A stretch of DNA of 64,000 bases from RBG-16-64-43 sp035288225 (GTDB lineage Bacteria; Chloroflexota; Anaerolineae; Anaerolineales; RBG-16-64-43). Made by a program: the position numbers and the translations under genes. Within the stretch, counting starts at the first letter, position 1; each line of letters opens with the position of its first letter. Shown here one piece after another: positions 26,867 to 34,386 of the stretch. The notes below the pieces were generated by a model. That model saw only the letters and a list, made by a program, of their open reading frames with translations, ran no database searches and was not told the origin of the DNA. The DNA is taken from the NCBI GenBank assembly GCA_035288225.1, contig DATEAT010000036.1:27873-91872 (forward strand), read 5' to 3'.

Positions 26867-26899
26867 GGTCGGTGTGCCGGGTCGGACACCGACCTTTTT
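26867..26899 (+). terminator. Rho-independent terminator of rpmB
   Basis: A 9-bp stem GGTCGGTGT / ACACCGACC with a 10-base loop, followed by five Ts, 22 bases after the rpmB stop. Confidence 0.9.
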
Positions 26900-27052
26900 G
26901 TTGAATGAGGCCGCCCACCTTATCCCCGTAATGATACCTGCCGCGCGGCCAAATATCAATAGGTGCTGCTGCGACCCCGATAATCGGGCCTGCCGTAAGG
27001 GAGTCCCGCCTGGCACGCCTCCTGCTGCACTGGGAACAGGGAGGTGGCGAGG

Positions 27053-28561
27053 ATGACGAGATACCGACTGGCAGCGCGGGCGGCAGCCCTCGCAGCTGCG
27101 CTTTGGCTCGCCGGCCTGGCCTGCTCGCGCAGCGGCGTACCGTTACCTATACGCAATTTGCCTCTGCCCTTCGTGGATTCTGTTCCTTCCGGACCGACGG
27201 CTTTCCAGCCGCTTGCCTCTGCCCGGCGCACCCCGACCCCCGACCCAGTTCGCGCTTCGCTCAACCTCGCGCCACATCCCGCGTCGTACGCCGTCCAACC
27301 CGGAGACACACTGGGCGCCATCGCCGTTCGCTTCGGGGTGAGCCTTGCGGCGCTGCAGGCGCGCAACCCAACTCTCGATCCGTCTCGCCTGGAAATCGGT
27401 CAGCACGTGGAAATACCCATGCCGGATTCGGAGCAGCCAGGGCCGAGTTACAAAATCATCCCCGATTCCGAATTGGTGTTCGGGCCCGGGGCGATGGATT
27501 TCGATATCCAAGGATTCGTGGACTCGCAGGGCGGATATCTTGCGACGTACGGCTCGACCGTGGACGGGCGAGATCGCAGCGGCGCGGAGATTGTTGAGCT
27601 CGTCAGCCAACGCTACTCTGTCAACCCACGCCTGCTGCTGGCCGTGTTGGAATATACAGGCGGGTGGGTCACCAACCGCAGCCCGTCCGCCTTTCGCCAG
27701 GGGTTTCCAATTGTCTATCTCTCGGGACGCGATGGCTTGTATCGCCAATTGACCTGGGCGGCGAATGAACTCAATCGCGGGTTCTATTCCTGGCGTGCCG
27801 GAGGGTCGGACTACTGGACGTTCGGCGACGGCAGCGCGGTCCGCGCAGGCCCAGGGATAAATGCCGGAACGGCTGCGGTTCAGCAGCTCATGGCGCAGCT
27901 CTTCTCGCGCGGCGAGTGGGAGCGGGCAGTGGGCGAGCAGGGTTTGTTTGCCACCTATGAAACTTTCTTCGGCTACCCGTTCGACTGGGCCTTTGAACCG
28001 CTCGTGCCGCCCGACCTCACCCAACCCGAGTTGCGCCTGCCCTTCGAGAATGGACATACGTGGTATTTCACCGGCGGGCCGCACGGCGCGTGGGACACCG
28101 GCTCGGCCTGGGGCGCTCTCGACTTCGCACCCGGCAGCGTGCCGCTCGGGTGTTCTACCAGCAGTGATTGGGTCGTAGCCGCTGCGCCGGGCCTCATTGT
28201 GCGTAGCGATGAAGGCGCCGTGGTGCAGGACCTGGACGGGGACGGGCACGAACAAACCGGCTGGGTCATCTTCTACATGCATATCGCCTCGCACGATCGC
28301 GTGCCCTTCGGGAAGTACCTGCAAACCGGAGACCGCATCGGTCATCCTTCATGTGAGGGCGGTGTGTCGACCGGCACCCACTTGCACCTTGCTCGCAAAT
28401 TCAACGGCGAATGGATAGCGGCGGATGGCGCGCTGCCTTTTGCGATTGGCGGATGGATCTCCGCCGGTTTGGGTCGGGAGTATGATGGAACCCTCTCGCA
28501 CGGCGGCACGCGCATGGAAGCCTGCGAATGCCGCGCTTCATCGAATGCCATTACCCCCTAG
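27053..28561 (+). CDS. Secreted LysM / M23-like metallopeptidase, paralogue 1
   Basis: A 502-residue exported protein. A hydrophobic signal segment ends at GLAC, a weak lipobox. A LysM domain (YAVQPGDTLGAIAVRFGV) spans about residues 77-124, followed by a roughly 200-residue middle domain of unknown type (YSVNPRLLLAVLEYTGGWV). The C-terminal M23-type domain has GGPHGAW with His344, LDFAP with Asp357, and HLH with His443/445. The His-x12-Asp spacing is that of LasA-type M23A enzymes. A DLDGDG loop suggests Ca binding. It should cleave peptidoglycan cross-links. Start: ATG 27053 with GGGAGG upstream. First of three tandem paralogues. Confidence 0.85.
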   Translation: MTRYRLAARAAALAAALWLAGLACSRSGVPLPIRNLPLPFVDSVPSGPTAFQPLASARRTPTPDPVRASLNLAPHPASYAVQPGDTLGAIAVRFGVSLAALQARNPTLDPSRLEIGQHVEIPMPDSEQPGPSYKIIPDSELVFGPGAMDFDIQGFVDSQGGYLATYGSTVDGRDRSGAEIVELVSQRYSVNPRLLLAVLEYTGGWVTNRSPSAFRQGFPIVYLSGRDGLYRQLTWAANELNRGFYSWRAGGSDYWTFGDGSAVRAGPGINAGTAAVQQLMAQLFSRGEWERAVGEQGLFATYETFFGYPFDWAFEPLVPPDLTQPELRLPFENGHTWYFTGGPHGAWDTGSAWGALDFAPGSVPLGCSTSSDWVVAAAPGLIVRSDEGAVVQDLDGDGHEQTGWVIFYMHIASHDRVPFGKYLQTGDRIGHPSCEGGVSTGTHLHLARKFNGEWIAADGALPFAIGGWISAGLGREYDGTLSHGGTRMEACECRASSNAITP

Positions 28562-28576
28562 AGATGGGAGTCCCTT

Positions 28577-30154
28577 TTGCCAGCGCATGCAATGAAGCGG
28601 AGTGCCTGGCGCATTGCCGCCGCCGCGATTGCGGTGGTAAGCCTCGCCTGCGCCCGCCAGGGGATTCTCCTGCCGGGTGAGGGAACTCCGCTGCCGACCG
28701 TGGCGGCCCCGGCAACACTCACGCCGAGCCGCGTGCCACCCACGAACACCCCGCCGGCGCCCAGCGCCACAGCGGCGCCATTGCCCAGCGCGACCACGAT
28801 CTGGACTCTCGTCCCGCCTGCCTCGCCAACCTTCCCGGCGACTCCCACCCAAGTTGCGACGTCCAGCCTGCCCATCGTCTACCGGGTGCAAGCCGGCGAC
28901 ACACTCAATGCACTTGCCATCCGCTTCGGCGTGACACCCAACGACATTCAGGTACTCCAGGGCAACGCGCCCCCGCAAGGGCTGCTCAATCCGGGGCTGC
29001 AGGTGGTTGTGCCTGTGCGCCTCGGGCGGACGACTGCAAGCGACGAGTTCATGCCCGACAGTGAAGTTGTCTTTTCCGCCAGCGCGGCTGCGTTCGACGT
29101 CGCCGCCTTCGCCCGCGAGAAGCGAGGCTACCTTTCGCACGCTCAGGCCGAGAACGGGTCGGGCAGCGCATCGGCTGCGCTCAAGCGCCTGGCCCTCGAC
29201 AATTCGGTGAACCCGCGCCTGCTGCTGGCGCTGCTCGAACACTTCGGCGGATGGGTGACAGATCCCTCGCCATCCGGCGACGCGCTCAACTATCCCTTCG
29301 GCATCTACGATGCGTCCGCCGCGGGGTTTGCGGCGCAGCTCATTCAGGCGACCAACCGCCTAGGGATTGGCTACTACGGCTGGCGAGATGCTAGCCTGCT
29401 TGAGCTTGGCTTTCGCGACGGATCGCGGCTGCGGCTGGCGCCAGAACTCAATGCCGGAACCGTGGCCATCCTCTACTTCTTCTCCGTGGATGCAACGGAC
29501 GAGGCGGATTGGCTGAGCGACGTCCAGTCGTTCTTGGCGACGTATCGCGGCCTGTTTGGCGATCCCTTTGCCCGAGTCGACCGCTTTGAACCGCTCTACT
29601 ACCCCACGCTGACCCAGCCGGAGTTGAATCTTCCGTTCTTCGCGGGGCAGCGCTGGTCGTTTACCGGCGGGCCGCACGGGGCGTGGGAACGCGACGGAGC
29701 GCGCGCCGCGCTCGACTTCGCGCCGCCCACCAGCATCAGCGGCTGCGCTATGTCGGATTTGTGGGTGACGGCGTCCGCGCCGGGGCAGGTGGTGCGCAGC
29801 GAGAACGGCGTCGTGGTTCTCGACTTGGACGGAGACGGGCAGGAGCAAACCGGGTGGAACCTGCTCTACCTGCACGTTGCCAGCGCCAACCGGGTTGCGG
29901 CCGGGGCTCGCCTTGAGGCAGGCGACTACATCGGCCATCCCTCGTGCGAGGGCGGCGTGGCCACCGGGACTCACCTGCACCTGGCGCGCAAATTCAATGG
30001 CGAGTGGATGCTGGCAGACGGACCATTGCCCTTTGTCTTGAGCGGCTGGCGGGCGCAGGCGGGTAGCCAGCCTTACGAGGGCGCGCTGGTACGGGGCGGG
30101 GACATGGCCGTCGCCTGCCGTTGTGCCTCGAGCGACACGCTCGTGTGGCGCTGA
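28577..30154 (+). CDS. Secreted LysM / M23-like metallopeptidase, paralogue 2
   Basis: A 525-residue protein with the same layout as its neighbours: signal segment ending SLAC, a Thr/Pro-rich linker longer than in copy 1, a LysM domain (YRVQAGDTLNALAIRFGV) near residues 98-145, the middle domain (NSVNPRLLLALLEHFGGWV), and the M23-type domain with GGPHGAW, ALDFAPP and HLHLARKFNG. DLDGDGQEQTGW is a probable Ca loop. A TTG at 28577 has GGGAG six bases upstream and is chosen; an ATG at 28592 also gives a plausible signal peptide. It follows copy 1 by 15 bases. Confidence 0.85.
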   Translation: MPAHAMKRSAWRIAAAAIAVVSLACARQGILLPGEGTPLPTVAAPATLTPSRVPPTNTPPAPSATAAPLPSATTIWTLVPPASPTFPATPTQVATSSLPIVYRVQAGDTLNALAIRFGVTPNDIQVLQGNAPPQGLLNPGLQVVVPVRLGRTTASDEFMPDSEVVFSASAAAFDVAAFAREKRGYLSHAQAENGSGSASAALKRLALDNSVNPRLLLALLEHFGGWVTDPSPSGDALNYPFGIYDASAAGFAAQLIQATNRLGIGYYGWRDASLLELGFRDGSRLRLAPELNAGTVAILYFFSVDATDEADWLSDVQSFLATYRGLFGDPFARVDRFEPLYYPTLTQPELNLPFFAGQRWSFTGGPHGAWERDGARAALDFAPPTSISGCAMSDLWVTASAPGQVVRSENGVVVLDLDGDGQEQTGWNLLYLHVASANRVAAGARLEAGDYIGHPSCEGGVATGTHLHLARKFNGEWMLADGPLPFVLSGWRAQAGSQPYEGALVRGGDMAVACRCASSDTLVWR

Positions 30155-30169
30155 CGCGGCGGACCCGGA

Positions 30170-31672
30170 ATGAACCTTTTCCCCTTTCGTACCTCTTCGT
30201 TCGTGCGCACGTGCCTACTGGCCGCAATGGTCCTTCTCTCCGCCTGCCTGCCGGAGGAGGCCGTACGCCCCGGTACCCCGTCGGGCGGTGACACTCAAAC
30301 CCTGCCGACACCCGCTGCGGCCGCAACGCCTTTGCCCACGCGCCTTCCGATCGTGCCAGGGCAGATCATGCCCTACGCGGCCCAACCCGGTGACACATTG
30401 GAGGCTGTGGCCGCCCATTTCAACACGACGATCGCGGCTATCCGTAGCGCCAACCCGGCCCTGCCGCGCAAGGTTTCGACTCTTTCGCCCGGTCAAGTGC
30501 TGCGTGTGCCCACCTACTTTGCACCCTTCACCGGAACTCCCTTTCACATACTCCCCGACGGCGAGGTGGTGAATGGCCCGCCGCGCGCGGGGTGGGATCT
30601 GGCGCGTGAGGTAGAGGGGCGAGGCGGGTACTTGGCCTCGTTTCGCGCCTATACGCTGGGCGGGTTCCGTGAAGGGTGGCAGGTGGTTGAAAAGGTTGCC
30701 GAGCGATATTCGGTCAATCCGCGGCTCCTGCTTGCGCTGCTCGAATACAGGTCGTCAGCGCTCACTCGCCGTGCGCTTACAACGCAGCAAGTCCTTTTTC
30801 CGCTTGGGACCTTGGATGCAGAGTGGAAAGGTCTCACTGGCCAACTCTACTGGGCCTCCGAAATGCTGAACAACGGATACTACGGCTGGCGAGACGGCTC
30901 CCTGCAAGAGATTGTGCTCGCTGACGGCCGCGTGACACGCCCCGACCCATGGCAAAACGCCGGCACCGTGGCAGTTCAGTACCTGTTGGCTCAGTGGTTC
31001 GGCCAAGAGGAATTCGACGAAGCCGCCGGTGTGCAAGGATTCGTCTTGACCTATCGAGCAATGTTCGGGGACCCGTTTGTGAACGATCAAGCACTCATCC
31101 CGGGCGACTTGACCCAACCGGAGTTGGCACTGCCGTTCGAGCCCGGCAAGGTTTGGGCTTATACCGGTGGCCCCCATCCTACCTGGGGCGACAGCCTGCC
31201 TTGGGGAGCGCTTGATTTCGCGCCGCCGTCGACGGTGAGCGGGTGCATCTCCAGCCCGGAGTGGGTCGTGGCGGTGGCCGAGGGCGTCGTTACGCGTAGC
31301 GAACTAGCCACCGTCGTGCTCGATCTGGATGGGGATGGCGATGAACGCACGGGGTGGGTGGTCTTCTATTTCCATCTCGAGACCGAGGGGAGAGTGGCTC
31401 AAGGGAGCCACGTCTCGCGCGGCGATCACCTCGGTCATCCCTCATGTGAGGGAGGCCGCGCCACAGGCTCGCATGTTCACCTCGCCCGCCGCTACAACGG
31501 AGAATGGATTCCTGCCGCCGGTCCGCTACCCTTCACCCTGAGCAATTGGGTGGCGGGGTCTAGCGGCGAGGCTTACCTTGGGACGCTCACGCGATTCCTG
31601 GATATGATCAGCGCCTGTACCTGCTCGACCTTCGCCAATCAACTCGCGCTGCCTTCCCCGTCCGTGCCCTAG
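30170..31672 (+). CDS. Secreted LysM / M23-like metallopeptidase, paralogue 3 (lipoprotein)
   Basis: A 500-residue protein with the clearest lipobox of the three (LLSAC near residue 26). LysM domain YAAQPGDTLEAVAAHFNT at about 65-113, middle domain (YSVNPRLLLALLEYRSS), and M23-type domain with GGPHPTW, GALDFAPP and HVHLARRYNG. The DLDGDGDERTGW loop and the Tyr/Phe-x-His before the second active-site His are kept. It would act on the outer face of the membrane on peptidoglycan. It is 15 bases after copy 2, so the three form one operon. Confidence 0.85.
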   Translation: MNLFPFRTSSFVRTCLLAAMVLLSACLPEEAVRPGTPSGGDTQTLPTPAAAATPLPTRLPIVPGQIMPYAAQPGDTLEAVAAHFNTTIAAIRSANPALPRKVSTLSPGQVLRVPTYFAPFTGTPFHILPDGEVVNGPPRAGWDLAREVEGRGGYLASFRAYTLGGFREGWQVVEKVAERYSVNPRLLLALLEYRSSALTRRALTTQQVLFPLGTLDAEWKGLTGQLYWASEMLNNGYYGWRDGSLQEIVLADGRVTRPDPWQNAGTVAVQYLLAQWFGQEEFDEAAGVQGFVLTYRAMFGDPFVNDQALIPGDLTQPELALPFEPGKVWAYTGGPHPTWGDSLPWGALDFAPPSTVSGCISSPEWVVAVAEGVVTRSELATVVLDLDGDGDERTGWVVFYFHLETEGRVAQGSHVSRGDHLGHPSCEGGRATGSHVHLARRYNGEWIPAAGPLPFTLSNWVAGSSGEAYLGTLTRFLDMISACTCSTFANQLALPSPSVP

Positions 31673-31732
31673 GGAATCGACCCGCGCCTGGCTCGAGGGG
31701 TGCGGGGGCACCTGCCGTACCGGGCCCACGGC

Positions 31733-31761
31733 TTGACCCGCCTCGAACGAACGCTTACACT
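31733..31761 (+). promoter_or_regulatory. Promoter of rnpB
   Basis: TTGACC (31733-31738), a 17-base spacer, TACACT (31756-31761); transcription would start about seven bases later, at the first base of the P1 helix. Confidence 0.8.
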
Positions 31762-31768
31762 AGACGAC

Positions 31769-32202
31769 GTGCCCAAGTTGGCCGGGCGATCGCGACGACT
31801 GTTGCCGTCCGGGGCAAGTGCCCCCGGGCTAAGAGCAGCCGTTCGAGGAAAGTCCGCGCTCCTGAGAGCACGATGCCGGGTAATCCCCGGGGCGGGGTGA
31901 CCTGCCGGAATAGGGCCACAGAGAAGCGCAGTGCCGCGTTATGCGCGGCGAGGGTGAAACGGTGGTGTAAGAGACCACCGGCGCCGGCAGCAATGTCGGC
32001 GGCCAGGCAACCCCCATCGGGAGCAAGGCCAAACAGAGGCGAACTGCACGGTCCGCCGTGCGGTGCGGATCGGCTCGATCCGCTCAGCCTCGGGTAGGCT
32101 GCTAGAGCGCGTCGGCAACGCCGCGCCGAGAGAGATGACCGCCGGGCCGAGGGCTTGGCTGCCTCGACCCACAGAACGCGGCTTATAGGCCGACTTGGGC
32201 AC
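31769..32202 (+). ncRNA. rnpB: RNase P RNA, bacterial type A
   Basis: About 434 nt. The ends pair as helix P1 (GTGCCCAAGTTGGCC with GGCCGACTTGGGCAC). Conserved blocks include GAGGAAAGTCCGCGCTC near 31848, AGGGTGAAACGGTGGTGTAA near 31951, the AGAGGCGAACTG block near 32033 and ACAGAACGCGGCTTATAGG near 32171. It is the catalytic RNA for tRNA 5' maturation. It has its own promoter and a hairpin downstream. Protein-like frames over it are artefacts. Confidence 0.96.
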
Positions 32203-32209
32203 GCACGAC

Positions 32210-32233
32210 GAGCGGTGGCGCAAGCCGCCGCTC
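32210..32233 (+). terminator. Hairpin downstream of rnpB
   Basis: A 10-bp stem (GAGCGGTGGC / GCCGCCGCTC, one G-T pair) closed by a GCAA tetraloop, eight bases after the rnpB 3' end. There is no T run, so it may be a pause or processing element rather than a strong terminator. Confidence 0.55.
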
Positions 32234-32321
32234 TGCCGTTCACGGCAAAACCTCCTCGATCGACTGCCACAACCCGTCCGACCATCTTCCTGACGCAAGC
32301 CTTAAAACATTCCCTTGACAC

Positions 32322-32350
32322 TTGCCCCGGTGGGGCAATGCGCATATACT
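32322..32350 (+). promoter_or_regulatory. Promoter of the dcw cluster (mraZ)
   Basis: TTGCCC (32322-32327), 17 bases, TATACT (32345-32350). A TTGACA at 32315 is stronger but its spacing to TATACT is 24. The -35 lies inside a perfect palindrome TTGCCCC-GGT-GGGGCAA (32322-32338), which could be a second operator. Confidence 0.65.
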
Positions 32351-32390
32351 GTGGGTGCTTGTGGGGCAAAGTGGAATGAAGTGGTGTGAC
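32351..32390 (+). promoter_or_regulatory. MraZ operator: four GTGG repeats at 10-base period
   Basis: GTGG begins at exactly 32351, 32361, 32371 and 32381, directly after the -10 box. MraZ proteins bind direct repeats of this kind once per DNA turn upstream of their own gene and repress the dcw operon. The match in sequence, spacing and place is strong. Confidence 0.88.
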
Positions 32391-32433
32391 GCCGGACATC
32401 CGGCGTCTGCTGCTTAAGAGGCGAATAGAACAA

Positions 32434-32883
32434 ATGTTCCTTGGCGAGTACACCCACAACGTCGATGACAAGGGGCGCATGACCATCCCCTCACGCCTGC
32501 GCGCGGGCTTCGCTGGCGGGGCGGTCGTCACGCGTGGGTTCGAATCGTGCCTGCTCGTGTATCCCCTCGAAACATTCCGACTGCTCGAGTCCAAAGCCCA
32601 GCGGCTGAGCACAACCGAACCCGCCAATCGTGCGCTCAATCGCCTGCTCTTCGGCGGTGCGGCCGATGTGACGCTGGACTCCGTTGGCCGAGTCCTCATC
32701 CCGCCCTATCTTCGCGCCTATGCCCAACTCGGCGAAGCGATCGTCATCGTCGGCGCCGGTCAGTATCTAGAAATCTGGGATGCGACGAAGTGGGTGGACC
32801 AATCGGCCTCACTCAACAATGCCGAGGCCAACTCGCAACGCTTCGCCTCGCTCGACCTGGCGATCGGCGGCGAACGTGAGTGA
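32434..32883 (+). CDS. mraZ: Transcriptional regulator MraZ
   Basis: A 149-residue protein with two MraZ/AbrB-like half domains: MFLGEYTHNVDDKGRMTIP at the start and TLDSVGRVLIPPYLRAYAQL in the second half, each with the DxxGR-type DNA-binding loop. The family forms rings that bind GTGG repeats. The ATG at 32434 gives the canonical N-terminus; the frame is open further upstream but overlaps the operator. First gene of the dcw cluster. Confidence 0.95.
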   Translation: MFLGEYTHNVDDKGRMTIPSRLRAGFAGGAVVTRGFESCLLVYPLETFRLLESKAQRLSTTEPANRALNRLLFGGAADVTLDSVGRVLIPPYLRAYAQLGEAIVIVGAGQYLEIWDATKWVDQSASLNNAEANSQRFASLDLAIGGERE

Positions 32884-33910
32884 GGCAGACCCTCACCAGA
32901 ACGCGACCCGCCCCTACGCAGCCGCAAACCACGGGCATGTGCCTGTCCTGTACAGTGAAATCCTGACCTGTCTCGAACCGCGGCCGGGCGGGCGCTATCT
33001 GGATGGAACGCTTGGGGCGGGCGGCCACGCACAGGGCTTGCTGGAAGCTTCCTCGCCCGATGGGCTGCTGCTCGCTCTAGATAGGGATGGTGAGGCCGTT
33101 CACCGTGCAGGGCAGCGCCTGGCGTCATTCGGCGCGCGCGCCGTGTTGCGGCAGGCCTCCTTTCGGGCCGTGAACGAAATCCTCGCCGCGCTCGGGTGGC
33201 AGGGCGTTGACGGGGCAGTGCTCGACTTGGGTCTCTCGTCGCCGCAGTTGGCGGAGGCGGAGCGCGGCTTCTCCTTCGTGGCGGATGGGGCGCTCGACAT
33301 GCGCTTTGACCGAGCGGGGCAGGCGGAGACAGCCGAGGACTTGGTCAATCACCTGGTGGAGCACGAGCTGGTGCAGCTCTTGTGGGAGTTCGGTGAGGAG
33401 CGCAACAGCCGGAGCATCGCACGCGCCATCGTTCGCGCGCGGCCGATCCGGTCCACGCGCGAGCTGGCCGAAATCGTGGCGGCTGCATCGCGGCGCACTC
33501 CGGCCGCCGGCCATTCACGCATCCATCCCGCGACGCGCACCTTCCAAGCGTTGCGCATTGCCGTGAACGACGAGCTGGGTGAACTCAAGGCAGGGTTACC
33601 GGAAGTTGTACGCGCGCTCAACGTGGGTGGCCGGGTGGCGGTGATCTCTTTCCATTCGCTGGAAGATCGCATTGTCAAGCAGACGCTGCGCGGGCTTGCG
33701 GGCCGCGCGGTGAGCACGACAGTCCCTTGGCCTGCGCAGGTTCCGGCACCGGCCGTGTTGCGCGATCTGACTCCGAAGCCGATCCGCCCATCGCGGGGTG
33801 AGGCCGCGGCCAACCCGCGCGCACGCAGCGCCAGGCTGCGGGTCGCCGAACGCGTGTCCGTCGCGGGCGAAGGCGTAAGCCCAATCCGTGGCGCGAGGAC
33901 AGGCGCATGA
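32876..33910 (+). CDS. rsmH: 16S rRNA (cytosine-1402-N4) methyltransferase
   Basis: A 344-residue SAM-dependent methyltransferase (MraW). HVPVLYSEILTCL, LDGTLGAGGHAQGLL, DGAVLDLGLSSPQL and FSFVADGALDMRFD are the family blocks, with TFQALRIAVNDELGEL and ISFHSLEDRIVK later. The GTG at 32876 overlaps the end of mraZ by eight bases and is the likely start. The C-terminal tail is Arg/Pro-rich. Confidence 0.95.
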   Translation: MSEADPHQNATRPYAAANHGHVPVLYSEILTCLEPRPGGRYLDGTLGAGGHAQGLLEASSPDGLLLALDRDGEAVHRAGQRLASFGARAVLRQASFRAVNEILAALGWQGVDGAVLDLGLSSPQLAEAERGFSFVADGALDMRFDRAGQAETAEDLVNHLVEHELVQLLWEFGEERNSRSIARAIVRARPIRSTRELAEIVAAASRRTPAAGHSRIHPATRTFQALRIAVNDELGELKAGLPEVVRALNVGGRVAVISFHSLEDRIVKQTLRGLAGRAVSTTVPWPAQVPAPAVLRDLTPKPIRPSRGEAAANPRARSARLRVAERVSVAGEGVSPIRGARTGA

Positions 33911-34386
33911 ACCCAGCCCGCGCCCCACGGCCCGGTCCGCCACGGGTGCGAGCGTATCGCGAGGCGCCCTGGCGCATGCAGACGCGCGCCTTGGCAATCG
34001 GCCTGGCGGCGGTGCTGGGAATCGCAGCCGCCCTTAGCCTGTTCATTTTTACGGGCGCCCAGGCGGCTGAGGCCGGGCTGCAAGTACAGCGGCTCATCGG
34101 CGAGCGCGACACGCTGATGCGCCGGATTGAGGCCCAGCAAGTGAACCTGGCCCAGCTTAACGGCGTGACCTGGTACTTCGATAGGGCGCACGAGCTTGGC
34201 TTCGAACCCGTCGATCCGCGGGAGATGACTTTCATCCAGGTGCCGGCCTCGATCGAAGCCACTCCTTCGTACCTCGGACCGTCGCGCATTCTCTATGTCG
34301 ACGAGGGCATTTCGCTCGCGCCGGCCTACCGAGAGACCCTGCTCGAGTGGGTGGTGCGCGCGCTGCGCGGCGGAGGGCAGCCGTGA
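33907..34386 (+). CDS. ftsL: FtsL-like cell division protein
   Basis: A 159-residue protein with a basic cytoplasmic tail, one transmembrane helix (ALAIGLAAVLGIAAALSLF, about residues 28-46) and an extracellular coiled coil. This is the bitopic layout of FtsL/DivIC, and the position between rsmH and ftsI is the ftsL position. Sequence conservation of FtsL is low, so the call rests on topology and context. Its ATG overlaps the rsmH stop (ATGA). The C-terminal segment is longer than in E. coli FtsL. Confidence 0.75.
   Translation: MNPARAPRPGPPRVRAYREAPWRMQTRALAIGLAAVLGIAAALSLFIFTGAQAAEAGLQVQRLIGERDTLMRRIEAQQVNLAQLNGVTWYFDRAHELGFEPVDPREMTFIQVPASIEATPSYLGPSRILYVDEGISLAPAYRETLLEWVVRALRGGGQP

Noticed and set aside
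27143..28345. 400-residue minus-strand open frame
   Set aside because: Shadow of the first LysM/M23 gene, which has signal peptide, domains and ribosome binding site.
27053..31672. Loss of the first zinc His in all three M23 domains
   Set aside because: The H-x3-D motif of M23B is absent, but a conserved His lies 13 residues before the Asp in all three, which is the M23A spacing, so the sites are probably intact.
32330..32333. A fifth GTGG ahead of the mraZ repeats
   Set aside because: It is 21 bases from the next repeat, out of the 10-base phase, and is part of a separate palindrome.
31755..32699. 314-residue minus-strand open frame over rnpB
   Set aside because: It crosses the RNase P RNA, the mraZ promoter and operator; composition is Arg/Ser/Pro-rich.
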